Source: Deuterostichococcus epilithicus (lineage: Eukaryota > Chlorophyta > Trebouxiophyceae > Prasiolales > Stichococcaceae). Taken from it: a DNA stretch of 64,000 nt. The notes under the pieces are model-generated. The model did no database searches and was not told the DNA's origin. It saw only the letters and a program-made list of their open reading frames with translations. The DNA lies in the NCBI GenBank assembly GCA_033439295.1, contig JAVTLE010000001.1, positions 2,046,001 through 2,110,000 of the forward strand. Reading direction: 5' to 3'. The position numbers were made by a program, and so were the translations under genes. Below, piece by piece: positions 11,830-22,539 of this stretch (its first letter is position 1; the number at the start of each line of letters is the position of its first letter).

Positions 11830-12135
11830 GCCTTCCGCGCCGCAGGGCTAGCAGCACTTGGAACAAATTTGACGCCGCCGTGAAAGAAGGAAGAAAGGGA
11901 AGAAAACGAAGTTTGGGGGCAGGCAACGGAGCGGGCCAGCAGCACATGGAATATTTTGGGTAGCTCTGAAAAAAGGGAAGAAAGGGAGAATGAAGTAGTG
12001 TGGGGGGAGGCAACGGAGCTGGCCAGCAGCATTTGGGATATGTTCGGCGCCGCCGTGATGGAAGGAAGAAGGGAAGAAGGAAATTTTGGAAATGGAAAGG
12101 AAGAAGAGAGGCCCCCTCTTGGCCTTCAATGGCTG
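11830..12135. repeat. GA-rich minisatellite, about 85-92 bp unit, about 3 units
   Basis: Each unit has a purine-rich half (gaaggaagaaagggaaga) and a conserved half of the form cggagc(g/t)ggccagcagca, then tggaa(t)at.tt. The same unit occurs in opposite orientation at 26925-27240. Open frames through it are low-complexity and I do not believe they are genes. Confidence 0.75.
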
Positions 12136-12623
12136 GCGTAGATCGGGTTACGCTGAGACATCGACAGCGGAGCGTTGCAGCCGGTCACAAGCGCTCAGGG
12201 GCGCCATCACAGCATTCATAGCTTTCCGAGGTATACAAGAAGGCACAGCGTCCGTGAAGGATCCGTCGAGCCGTCGCAAAATGCCCTGTCAACTTGTCAA
12301 ATTTCACCGTGTTATTTTTATTTCGCCAATCGCGTAGCCCACACAAGAATGAGGCGACAGCTTGGGTAGATGTTCATCGCAGTGCTCTAACCCATGAAGC
12401 GTGCCGCATGGCTGACAACGCGCCGTGCCGCACTCGTCAGCTTCTGGTACTTGGTGCCGGTAGCATTAAGTAGCACTGCAGCAGTAGCTGTATCACCGTG
12501 CACGCAACGCGTCTAAGTCCGACACCCTGCAGGCACGCTGCCTTCCCCGCACTCAGGCCAGGGCCCCTGAGTGCGCTGAGGTGGCAAGATTTCAGCTGCA
12601 GGGTTTAGCGTGATGGGACATCT
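12136..12623. other. Intergenic, no gene recognised
   Basis: I saw nothing beyond ordinary sequence and short shadow frames. Confidence 0.3.
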
Positions 12624-12945
12624 AGGCCGTGTTCACACTAGCCTCACTCAGCGCTCGCTTGAGTGAGGGGTGACTCATGAACCCTCGAAGGGATGAGATA
12701 TGACATTCGCGCGCTCGCTGCCTGGCTGCCTGGGCGTCGCTACGACCTGCGCGCGACCCGCAGTCAGTCACCTCACTCAGCTTGAGTGAGGGTAGACCCT
12801 CATTCAGGATTCGGGGGAGTCAGTCATCTCACTCAGCTTGAGTGAGGTGCTTAAGTGAGGGGTGGCTCATCTAGACCCTAAATGTCCTGAGTGAGGTGCC
12901 CTGGCCGCTGGGTGAGGGCGAAATCGCTGGTGCAAACACGGCCTT
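12624..12945. mobile_element. Fold-back MITE, family M2 (CTCACTCA element)
   Basis: Outer inverted ends read CTAGGCCGTGTTCACACTAG on the left and gctggtgcaaacacggcctta on the right. The interior is filled with inverted words cctcactcag and cttgagtgagg, which would fold into a long hairpin. The flanking bases allow a TA or TTA-type target site. It is non-coding. Confidence 0.75.
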
Positions 12946-13168
12946 AGAGGAGTGCTCACTCAAGCACCTCACTCAAGGCCCCGATTCTGAGTGAAGCACT
13001 ACCAAAAGTCATGGGTTTGAGTGAGGCGCCTGAGTGAGGGTCGCGCACGGGTTGCGGCGACGACCGAGCAGCCCGACAGCGAGCGCGCGAATGTCATATC
13101 TCCTTTGAGGGCTTACGACTTACTCTTACCTCAGAAAGCGCTGAGTGAGGCTAGTGTGATCACGAATT
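12946..13168. mobile_element. M2 fold-back MITE, second truncated copy in inverse orientation
   Basis: This abuts the previous copy. It ends with gctgagtgaggctagtgtga, the reverse of the M2 left end, and contains the internal gtcatatctcctttgagggct also seen inverted in the first copy and at 35937-36243. The other terminus is missing, so the two copies may be a partial inverted duplication. Confidence 0.6.
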
Positions 13169-13688
13169 TAGGCAATTTTGCAAGCCACACCTTCCCCGCA
13201 TCGCTTTGAAGCCCCCTTTGTTCTTTGGCTCCATGGTATTCCGTGAAAGACTGAATGACTGGGTCACTCATGCAGTACGAGACTGGTTAAGAGGTCGCTA
13301 AACGGTGATTCAATCCCATACTGATTCTCTACAGTTGCCGTTGGGATCTTGGGAAACTGGTGACACTGGCGTAGAAGGCGTCTTCTAGACCTAGGCCACA
13401 GGCCAGTCAGTACTTCCACTGCCTCTGATTCTGCCACGTCTTTTCGTATTGGCCTGCAAAAGCTCTGGCTGACGTTGTCAGAGAGTTTGTCGGGTGCAAA
13501 GGACGCGCGCTGTGGGCACGGCCTGAACTAGTGGGACTTGACCGATCCACGGTTCAATTCACGGGCGCACAACTACAGGTATTGCACAGCTACCAAACTG
13601 TTGACTCTCGAATTGTGGTGTAGCTGGTTCAGTGGCCGTACGTGCACGTCAACATCGCAGTGACACGACTCCATGTATGGCCTTCAGG
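13169..13688. other. Upstream region of GT23-1, nothing named
   Basis: It lies directly before the GT23-1 start. I see no recognisable promoter element or gene. A GGTTCAATTC-like box at about 13550 does not sit in a foldable tRNA. Confidence 0.3.
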
Positions 13689-15245
13689 ATGAAACTGCCT
13701 GTCATCTGCGTCACGAGCTTGGCGGTCTCGACGACGGTGGTGCTCTTCCTTGCCACAGCAGGAACTAGGTGAGTTAGCGAAGGCCCCGTGTCCCTCTGGA
13801 TGCCATTTTGAAAAGTGCATAAAACAGTCAAGGTCAAGACGCAGTTCGCGTGTTCCTGGCTGTAGGCCAGACCAACAATGGGCAGCTACATTGCCGCGTT
13901 TACAGCCTCTCTCTGATGCAGCTGCGTGCAATCCCACCGCCTCACAGCAAGAGCCCGCCAATTTACCCAATGTTGCTCACCATCTTTATTCATCAAAGGA
14001 GCCGGCACCGACGAGTTGTAGCTTTGACAGCATTCCCGGTCTATGGAGCCTTCCACGCCCGTCACACGGAGGTCAGGCTCTCTTTGGGACTGCATTCGCC
14101 CAGAAGGAGATATATATGCATCAACATCCAAAAAATTGCTCCGCCCAAAAGTTCTTGCTACACCAGCCGCAACATGGCGGCATTGGCGCTCATGTACACG
14201 TGATGACGAAAGCGCTGGCGAATGCACTGGAGCTGGGGCGAATCCTACTTGTAGAATTCAGCAACAACACCCACTGGACGGACGACGAGTACTGCAATGG
14301 CCTGCCCAACATCGACGACTGTTACTTCGAAAGAATGAGCTCTTGCAGCCTCGCATCTATCGATGAGGCCGACATGGCGGCTTCCCAGACTTTTGATGGC
14401 ACCAAGGACCAATCCAACATAACAGTCTTGCACGATGTCAGATTCGTCTCCCAGGGCGTTGGCATCGGCAACCCTAAAAATCTGGTACCTGGTGTGTTTC
14501 GCTCATTACTGGCTGTCTCTGGCATTCCAATATCCGGCCGACACTACTGGTGGCGAGCACAAGGTGCAACCTACATCATGCGACCAAACATCAGGACAAT
14601 CGAATCATTGCGGGAGTACCGTGAGCGGCTTTACCATGGCCGTGACAATCTGTCAAAATCGATATCGGTAGGCGATGCGTGTGCACATTGTTCATCAGTT
14701 GTTTGAAGCGACTACTGTCTGACGTTAGGCTCGCAGGTGAAAGTTCCATTGTGCAGGTTTATCGGCATCCTTGCCTTTTCTTGACAACACCTTCCTGATG
14801 CTGCTTCAAACAGGTGCACGTGCGCCGAGGCGATAAAGTACGGGAGGCACCAAACTGCCCCAATGAGGCCTATGCTGAGGCAGCAAATGTCATCTATCAA
14901 AGTTCAAATGTCGCAGTAGATCGTCACATATTCCTCAGCACTGACGACCCTGGTGCCGTGACCTTCTTCAATGAAAGTTCCTGGGCGGTCTCAAGTGCTG
15001 ACACGCATCGGCCCGGCAATGACAGCATAGTAGCACATGGATACAGAGTTGGAATGGCCCGCGAAATGTTAAACAGCCTGCTCAACCTACAACTCGCTCT
15101 CGAATGCTCCGCCTTTGTTGGAACGCTCAGCTCGAATTGGTGCCGGCTGATTGACGAGCTTCGTTCAACGCTCGGCTGCAAAGCTGATATGCCATTCATT
15201 GACCCAATGCAGATGGGCGAGGACTCTTTGAACTATTATTGGTGA
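13689..15245 (+). CDS. GT23 / FUT8-like alpha-1,6-fucosyltransferase, copy 1
   Basis: Exon 1 (13689-13768, 80 nt) encodes a signal anchor (LAVSTTVVLFLATAG) and ends AG|GTGAGT. Exon 2 starts about 13866 (several acceptors keep phase) and ends 14667; exon 3 is 14814-15245. With that acceptor the product is about 437 residues. The GT23 pattern is clear: IYMHQHPKNCSAQKFLLHQP followed by a glycine-rich stretch, then VHVRRGDKVREAPNCPNEAY (HxRRxDK-type GDP-fucose motif), FLSTDDPGAV, SADTHRPGN, and AFVGTLSSNWCRLIDELRST. FUT8 enzymes transfer fucose to the innermost GlcNAc of N-glycans in the Golgi. The paralogue at 24642-26159 has the same exon 1 and exon 3 lengths. The acceptor substrate here is inferred. 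Confidence 0.88.
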
Positions 15246-15870
15246 ACTGTAGATTGCTTTATTGATGTCGCAACCAAGCTTTCTTTGCTATCATCTCAGA
15301 CACATCCTACCCATTCCTGCAGTCGCAAAGCAGCTCCCCTGAACACTTATTTGTGACACCGGCTGAGAATGGTCTTACATCCGAATGCAACCTTCGCAGT
15401 GACTTTGCAGCATCCTTCAAGGCGATGGGCCCACGCGAATCAAAACAAATTGACGATGTGGCGAAGCTGCTTTTCTATGTGGCTGACATATTGACAACTG
15501 CTTCTGTCGATTACAATCCTTGTGGACAATGATCTAAACAAGTGGCATTCGCAAGCGAACAGGGGCCTCCACGCCAGAAAGTGGCTAAACCCAGTTTCAG
15601 GAGAATCTCATGAGAGCCCAAGGGTTACTTTTGAAAGATTGTCTGGCTACAGCTCGTTCCGCTATTCCGCCGCCCCGCCGAGCACCGCTGCCCTTGACGC
15701 CAAATATGGCCAATGCTCATGGTCAGTGGTCCGCACTTTCTGCACACAGCGACCCAGCTTGGACACTCGGCCTGCCGGCTTGACTTAATTACAGCGTTCC
15801 GCCGCTTGCTGCCGCACGCTGCCTATTTCAGCTTTACAGCTTACCCCCAACTAATTGTTCATGTCTCATA
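15246..15870. other. Intergenic, no gene recognised
   Basis: Downstream of GT23-1. I saw no gene and no clear terminator signal. The phrase aagtggcattcgcaagcgaa (about 15540) recurs at about 30565, downstream of nothing obvious there, and may mark a dispersed repeat. Confidence 0.3.
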
Positions 15871-16000
15871 TTACCGAACAGAACGATTAGAAATGTACGT
15901 ATTGTACGCTTGGCCCCCGCACCTTGGCATGCGCTTTCGGCACCTGAAGTAATGGGGCCAAGTGTGCAATACGTGTGTCTGAAAACGTTCCATTCGACGA
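15871..16000. mobile_element. Hairpin MITE, family M3, copy 1
   Basis: About 130 bp. Left arm accgaacagaacgattag...gtacgcttggcccc pairs with right arm ggggccaagtgtgcaatacg...aaacgttccattcg. The two arms of about 45 nt leave only a short loop. A second copy lies about 90 bp downstream. Confidence 0.65.
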
Positions 16001-16091
16001 GCTGCGTCTTGATTCCCAGAAGACCGACGAATCAGCTTATTGCAGCTTATTGATATCTGCGTGTCCACTTGTACAGTCGCCTAACCCTCAG

Positions 16092-16219
16092 TTATCGAAC
16101 AGAACGTTTGAGAACGTACGTATCATATGCTTGGCCCCATACTTTGGCATGCGCACTCAGCACGTAAAGTAGTGAGGCCAAGCGTACGATATGTGAACTT
16201 CAAACGTTCCACTCGATGA
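16092..16219. mobile_element. Hairpin MITE, family M3, copy 2
   Basis: Same structure as copy 1: tcgaacagaacgtttgag and atgcttggcccca on the left, tgaggccaagcgtacgatat and aaacgttccactcgatga on the right. The copies have diverged from each other, but both keep arm pairing. Confidence 0.65.
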
Positions 16220-17653
16220 TTCGGAGCATCCCACTGTACACATGGATTTGCAACTAGCAAACGGCCAAGTCCTAATCAACGCTCCTACGCTTGCTGGATG
16301 TTCTTCACTTTGCCAGTTCACATACTTCAGCAAGAAACTATGGAAGGACTGTGTGAAGCACAGAATTCTCGTCTAAACTCCTCCAAAGAGTGCATGACAG
16401 GCTGCAAAATTGATGAGCGTAGAATCTGGGCAACACTGCAAACACGTCCGGTTTTGTTTGCACGCCCTCTTTGTGCGACCGTACAGCAAGCTGGCATCCG
16501 ATGCATACCACAGTGATGGGTTCAGCGGGTTCACAGCGCACCATCGCTGCCAGCAGGCACCGCACCTTTGCCGACCCTACTAACACTGGCCGGCACAACG
16601 ACCAGCAGCCCCTGTTGCCGCACATCGGCTGATCAAAACACGCACAGTATTTGTCAACAAAGCCACTGCTGTAATGGCGGTTTCAGCGGTTGAACACCCT
16701 CTCATGGACTTTTCGGTTTCGGTCACTTGTGCCGTGCCATATATCCTACACGAGAGGGATAGCTGTTGAAGTTTGTGCATTGAGGACAGGATTGTTGATA
16801 CGCAATGGCACACTTCTTTATTTCAAGCACGTGTTGATGAGATGCATCTAACGTGAGGCAAATGCAGCAACCCAGCAGCTTCGGTCGGCTGGATGCATGA
16901 CATTTCCGTGTTGATGGTACAGAAGCGCTCGATGCGCTGATAACTGTAAGCCGGCCATTTGCAGCATGGGCTTAGTCCACCGAACTTCCGCTACTTCAAT
17001 CCCCGAATTGAAGCTTTTTCCCCCAAAGTGAAAAAACACTGCAAACCACATTTCAAACGAAGCTGCCGGGCTCTAGAAAGTTCGCCTCCGTCTGATGCGA
17101 AGTTGTGGCGGGCGCTCGAAGGTTCGAAGACCGCTATATGAAGGGGGCTCCGGGGACACCTGGCACAGTCTCTCCTCCCTCTCACTCCCGCAGCGGTGCA
17201 AGCATGCCGGCGCAGTCCACTGATGTTCTGGGCGACACTAATATTTCTATCAGCGGGTGGAGGTGGCCTGTGGGGCAGCGCAAAGGGCATGGCATACTCG
17301 TGAAATGGGTGCCCATCCACACGGCCCAGGCAAGTGAAACGACTGCTATTACCCTAGTTCTCGGGCCACTAGGCCACTGCTGATGAGATCCTTTTCCTGA
17401 ACACATCTCCGTGGACGTTGCAAACGACAAACCGCCGCTGGACGGACGGACGGACGTTAGACCGCAGCCCAGCATGCGCTCACGTGCTGCACGGTACTAG
17501 CCACGAACAGCTGCAGGCTAGCGGTCCTATTGTTCATGATGTGCGCGTCAGCTTGTGAGCTTGAGCATCTGCCGAGCCGGGACGACGCAACCCTCTGCCG
17601 CCACATCATGCCGCCGTCTGCTTCCACTGTAACTGCCTCTCATATGTTATATG
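16220..17653. other. Intergenic, no gene recognised
   Basis: Short open frames on both strands, none with a family motif. I would not annotate a gene here. Confidence 0.35.
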
Positions 17654-18932
17654 CAGCGTGGGCAGCTTAATTCCCCGGCATGTTTATAGGTTAATTGTAA
17701 ACAACACGATGTTAATAATATCGCAAAATGAGAAAAGGTGCCGAATAAGGAGTTGGACGAGGGATGGTGGCATCTGGGATTACAATTACAGTGAGCTGTA
17801 AACACAGTTACGATTCCGAACAGCTGAACAGCTGCCTAACACGTTAGCAGGGGGTAACAGGGCTGCTGATGAAGTGAATCCTCCTCTCAGTCCATCGATC
17901 TGCCAGAGGTCCTACTCGTCGATCACGTCTAGACCAGCAGCTTGCGTTGCCAATTCATGGAGAGACAATTCGGTGCTGTGCAGCAATGCAGCGCAATAAC
18001 TAGCACCTACTCAGAGGACGAGGAGGCCGTGCACCCACCTGAGCCATCGGGATCGGAATGAAGTGTTTGAAAAGCTCCCTCAACGTCTGGCGCCCCTGCT
18101 CGTCCGTCATCGTCCGCGTTTTGAGACGCCCTGAATGTGCAGGCGTCCAGCGCGCCCTCCCATTGCCACCGCTGCTGCTCCGGCTGAGCAAGACAAACCC
18201 AGCCTTTCCGAGACAGCATTGCCGCCCCTGATCCCGATAGTCAGGCTCTAATCGGTCGATGGCAAGTTTGGTGCATTGACCTGCAGCAAGGGTGTAGCCC
18301 GACGCGGAGGCATGAGAGCGGAGGAAAGAGAACTGCAGCTGTCTGACAGTCTGCCGACCCTTATGTCAAGGCGGTAGAATTGTCTAGAATCGAACCCTCT
18401 GGAAGCAATACTGTGTGTCACTCCGTCGTCGAGCATGGTTAGGACACCCTTTCAATTCGCGGAAAAAGCCACAATTTTAGTAATCCGGTTAAAACCCCTT
18501 CCCGACCTCTATGCGAAGCGAAAGACCCGGCAAAAAGCCGCATCAATCGAAAGGAGTCAGCCCTTGAAAATTTATTTTTGACCAGAAATCCCTTTTCAGC
18601 CCGGGGTGGGCAAGCTTGCTGGGGTGGCTGCGACGATTTCGGTGGAGTGACTAAACCCTGAGTCCGGCTTGGGTCACGCCGAGCCGCCTGAGGGGCACCT
18701 AGATGCTGTCAGCAAGCTGCGCGGGCATCGTGCTGCAGCTCAATCACTCCTCTGTGCAAGTTCCGGGCCAGCGGCGCATTTCTTGGTGTGTGAGGAGCGT
18801 GTTCAAAACCTCTGCGAGGATGTTATCTGGTGTTAATAACAGCCACTTTCCAACACGGCCGATGTTTGACATCCGTTAATAACGCGTTAATAACACCGTT
18901 TGTTCAGAACCTATTAATTACACTGCCCACAC
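17654..18932. mobile_element. hAT family H3, long form (about 1.28 kb)
   Basis: The left terminus CAGCGTGGGCAGCTTAATT and right terminus (reverse complement) GTGTGGGCAGTGTAATTAAT match both ends of the 805-1321 element. The region 18470-18930 matches 830-1250 of that element in reverse. The interior (17750-18470) is shared, inverted, with 39683-40470. Open frames inside have no transposase motif, so it looks non-autonomous. No 8-bp duplication directly borders it; the right end abuts an H2 element. Confidence 0.7.
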
Positions 18933-18934
18933 AC

Positions 18935-19424
18935 CGTGATTCTGCCAATGGCAGATTGGCGATTACGTGACTGCCATCGTTACGTAAATGGCTTTAGTCT
19001 TCATGTCAGCACCCCCAGTCTCCATGTCTGCAGCCCAAGTCTTCAAGCAGCTGGAGACACCGCAAACATTTAAATGCTCAGTTGCATGTCATGAGACCGC
19101 CTTCTTGCTCTATTGCAAGATGACAATGAACATTGCAGCTTCCGCTCCATTTATGAGGGTGTCTCAGACTGTTTATGCTCACCACTAGTGGCGCCAAATT
19201 ATGTGCCATTGTCGTGGTGTGAACATCCAGCAGACACTTTTGGGATATATCGAGCCGTTGACCAGCTCAATCGATGGAGCTTAGCGAGAGGAGCTCAATG
19301 CCACCCTCAACGGCAATTTTGCCAAACGTTTGGGTTATGTAATCTAATTTGCCAAGTTGTGGCAGATTGGTTCTGCCAATCTGCCAGGCTGACCGCCCTC
19401 GAATGTTTATTGACACGCACACTG
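18935..19424. mobile_element. hAT family H2 copy abutting H3
   Basis: The interior matches 9896-10442 in reverse over most of its length (catgtcagcacccccagtct, gcttctgctctattg, cactagtggcgcc). The right terminus tgtttattgacacgcacact ends at 19424. The left terminus is lost where it meets the H3 element. Confidence 0.75.
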
Positions 19425-19509
19425 ATGTGCAGTGAGTGGACATCCCGTGGCTGGCACCGTTCGAGCCCCTCACCAGGGCTTGCGAGATGGTGTAACATCT
19501 ATCTCTCTC

Positions 19510-20017
19510 AAAGCTGGGAGGATTGGTCCTAACCGGGTAACCGGGGTTATCAAACAGTTATAGATGATCGGGGCCGGTATTCCGGTTACCTACCTCGCGG
19601 TTACCTGTCCCCCATTCGAAGCTGAGTGGATTCTAGCTGCCACCAAGGGGGGCAAGGCGGCGGCTCAGGGGAGTGGCGCCGACATTTGTTTTTCTGTGTC
19701 ACTGAATAGCATCCACACTTCTCTAGACAAGATGCACTATCCCCTAAGCACTGCCGGCTGCAGCTTGCTGCCCATCTCGGAGACTAGTATGATCAGATGT
19801 ACGCCATCAACGCCAAATTTCCGCAGGCAAATCGGCAACTTTGCGAACCGGCCTACGAGACTTGAAAATTAGACGGGAGTGTTGAGCGAGAGAAGATATG
19901 TCCATCTCCGAAGAGTTTGGGCAACAAGGGCGAGGCAACCGGCAGAACTTGATTAATAACTTCGTTTACCGTACCTAAGCGTAACCGGGCCTAACATCCG
20001 GTAACTGCCCAACCCTA
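19510..20017. mobile_element. hAT-type MITE, family H1, left end worn
   Basis: It runs in the same orientation as 47628-48148. Shared words are ggtcctaaccgggtaaccgg, agtggattctagctgcc, gggcgaggcaaccggcaga and acatccggtaactgc, with a terminal cccaaccct. The first few bases of the left terminus are missing, so no target duplication can be read. Confidence 0.75.
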
Positions 20018-20160
20018 TCGGGGGCTCCCGACCGGACCATCAAGGAGGCTATGTCTGCTCCAAGCGTTTGGGTAGCACATGTCTTGCAGCATTGCAGGAG
20101 GTGTCGACAGCAGTGCTCCGTCCTGTGCCAAACCGCTGTGATGATATGCTATCTTCCGCG

Positions 20161-21306
20161 ATGAGTCTGGCCAACGGTGATACACCCAGAAACATGTTCG
20201 TGTGGCACGCGCCTGGCCGTGCGTACCTCCCGCTCCTCTACGTCTCCGTGTTACTGATTTCAGCATCCCTGCAGCCGTGCAGTGCAATAGACGTCAGTCT
20301 GGCTGCTGCACCAAGACGCCTCCTGCAGAAGAACGGACTGGCTGGTCTCAACACTTCCTACATCAAAGGTCAACTCGAACAGGTGTGGAAACAAGGACCC
20401 CTGCTAACCGCATGCTTGTGAGAAGCCTGGTGCCTGTCGGGCGTCTGAGCGTGTAACCCAGGTATCGCGTGCTTGATCCCCAGGATCTGTGGGTCCTGAC
20501 ACAACACCCAACTCCTGGTGTATACCTCGACCTTGGAGCCCGAGACGGTGTCAAGATATCAAATACATACGCCCTGGACAAGCATGGCTGGTCTGGATTC
20601 TGCATCGAGCCGTTTCCCGCCCACTTCGAGGAACGCACGTGTACGCTTGCCCAGGAGGTTGTGACTCCAAACACTGGCCAGGTGGTCGAATTCATCAGGT
20701 GAGTCCGACGGCTTCTTACCTTGCCTGTGTATGCCCGCAGTATATGAAGCGGCTTTGCAGCATAAAGTGTAGCATTTATATCTTGCAGCAATGTGCATAG
20801 TCTGACCCTGCAGGGCTGGAACAGGGTTAGGCGGCGTCCTGGACTCCATGGGCAAAAATAAGCCAAATGAAACGAACGTGGATAAAACCGTCAAGATGAC
20901 GAGCATTTCTATCAGGGATCTTTTCAAGAAGTACAATGTGCCACCCACCATCACATACTGGAGTCTTGACACGGAGGGCAGTGAACTCCAGTTGTTAGAA
21001 GCATTCCCCTGGAAGGAGTACCGGGTGGAGATGATCACAGTGGAGCACAACTACGAGGAGCCAAAGCGAAGTCAGATCCGTGAGCTTCTGCTACGACATG
21101 ATTTCCGCCTAGTTCAGGAGGTCCGGTTTGATGATTGGTACCAGCTGAAGGACTTCGGACACAGCTCATCCGCCAAGTCAATCGGTGTCAAATACAACGA
21201 GGTTGCCACGAGGTGTCTGTTGTTTGTTATTGGTGGCTTGTGCGCCTTTATCATGGCGCGCTATCATTACGCCGCTGTCAGGCGGCATGATGCAAGGAGG
21301 GTGTGA
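20161..21306 (+). CDS. FkbM-family methyltransferase 1, membrane-anchored
   Basis: Three exons: 20161-20382, 20484-20698 and 20814-21306, all phases consistent; 309 residues from 20161 or 298 from the ATG at 20194. A hydrophobic N-terminal segment (YLPLLYVSVLLISASLQPC) targets it to the secretory pathway. The FkbM (Methyltransf_21) fold shows as GVYLDLGARDGVKISNTYAL (SAM loop), GWSGFCIEPFP, and ITYWSLDTEGSELQLLEAFP (DTEG in place of the usual DVEG). A second hydrophobic segment (LLFVIGGLCAFIMARY) lies near the C-terminus. FkbM enzymes methylate hydroxyls, often on sugars; the target here is inferred. Which of the two ATGs is used is not decided by the sequence. Confidence 0.85.
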
Positions 21307-21479
21307 CATCATGTGTAGTCTAAAGCTGTGGTGACTGATCAGCTTGTCCAAAAAGCTATAGTTGTTGCGGTTCATTGGGCATTCGTCACACATTGTAAGC
21401 TGGCGACATTGTGCACTCACTTGCGCATCACGCATGACGGACTATCCATTGGCAAGCTCAAGCTACCCGCACTCACAGG
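21307..21479. other. Short intergenic spacer after FkbM-1
   Basis: I saw nothing notable. The last eight bases form the left target duplication of the next element. Confidence 0.3.
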
Positions 21480-21897
21480 CAGGGTTGCACCGCACGGCGC
21501 ACGCGTGCGAACGCGCACGCGTTCCGCACGCGTGCGCACGGCCGCACGGCTGTGAGCACTGCCGTGCACACGTTGTCAGACGCTGTCAGACAGTGATGTA
21601 ATCCAGCTAGACAACAGCTGCCGGCATGCTACTGCGGCGGCAAATGAGACGCAACTGCACATCGCGGCGGTTGAACATGTTGCATACATCATCTCAACGC
21701 ATAAGATATATGTACAGTGAGGTTGTGTTCATGTTCAGCCTGTTATGGCCCAGCGCAGCCTGTTTCTTCATTCTCCTGGGGGATTAACACAGGCAGCCGT
21801 GCGAAAGTGCCGTTCCCTGCCGTGCGGGGTGCGCACGCGGTGCGCACGCGTGCGCACGGCCGCACGTCAGTGCAAAGTGACGTGCGTTGCAACCCTG
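21480..21897. mobile_element. Non-autonomous hAT element, family H4, complete
   Basis: The 418-bp element has termini CAGGGTTGCA and TGCAACCCTG and perfect 8-bp target duplications CTCACAGG at 21472-21479 and 21898-21905. Sub-terminal regions are packed with inverted words of cgcacgcgtgcg type on both sides, likely transposase-binding or hairpin arms. It is non-coding. Confidence 0.92.
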
Positions 21898-21905
21898 CTC
21901 ACAGG

Positions 21906-22539
21906 CATGACTTGCCCAACAGAAAATTCCCTGAGCACTGAGCGAGTGTATTTCGCATACCATTCCGCCGCTAAACCTGCTGTAGACATGAGCTTGACTG
22001 TACAACAAGCATTCCCGTGTAAATTTTTGCAGCTCGCACAGCTGCTATGCACGAGAATCTATGTACAGCGGTATCACGCCAACAATCTAGAATAGTAGCG
22101 ACAACAAGCCGCTGGAATTGCATTTGCGCAGCGGCCTTTCGGAATATTGTCAGCACGTGTTACGACGCTCGAATGCAACTTACGTCGTAGCATCGAGTCA
22201 TGGACACACTATCGTAGTGCGTGTATGGTGAGGACCTGCCTGCTGCATTCATTTTCCGCAATTTTTCCATTTCCAAAACCTGGGACGTCATCGTCCTATT
22301 GTTATCCCCGAAAGTGGTTCAGCAGATATCTCAGCAAGTTTTGGGCTCTCACCCGCTGCCGCTGTGCAACTTGTCAATGCAAACGTGGACAGTACGGTTG
22401 AGCAGTTTTATGGTGAAGGCCAAGCACGCAAAGCCTGCAGGAAACTCAGACATCGACTCGAGCAGTAAGGACCATTGAGGTACATCCGGTACGAGCACCT
22501 GGGTACCGACAAGTAGGCCGCATGGACCCACCGCACAAA
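21906..22539. other. Intergenic, no gene recognised
   Basis: I saw no gene and no clear long terminal repeat for the retroelement that follows. Confidence 0.3.

Noticed and set aside
12624-13168. Regularly repeated CTCACTCA words, CRISPR-like at first sight
   Set aside because: Words are inverted and unevenly spaced, with matching outer inverted ends; a eukaryotic fold-back MITE explains them.
13540-13575. GGTTCAATTC box suggesting a tRNA
   Set aside because: No acceptor or anticodon stem can be paired around it.
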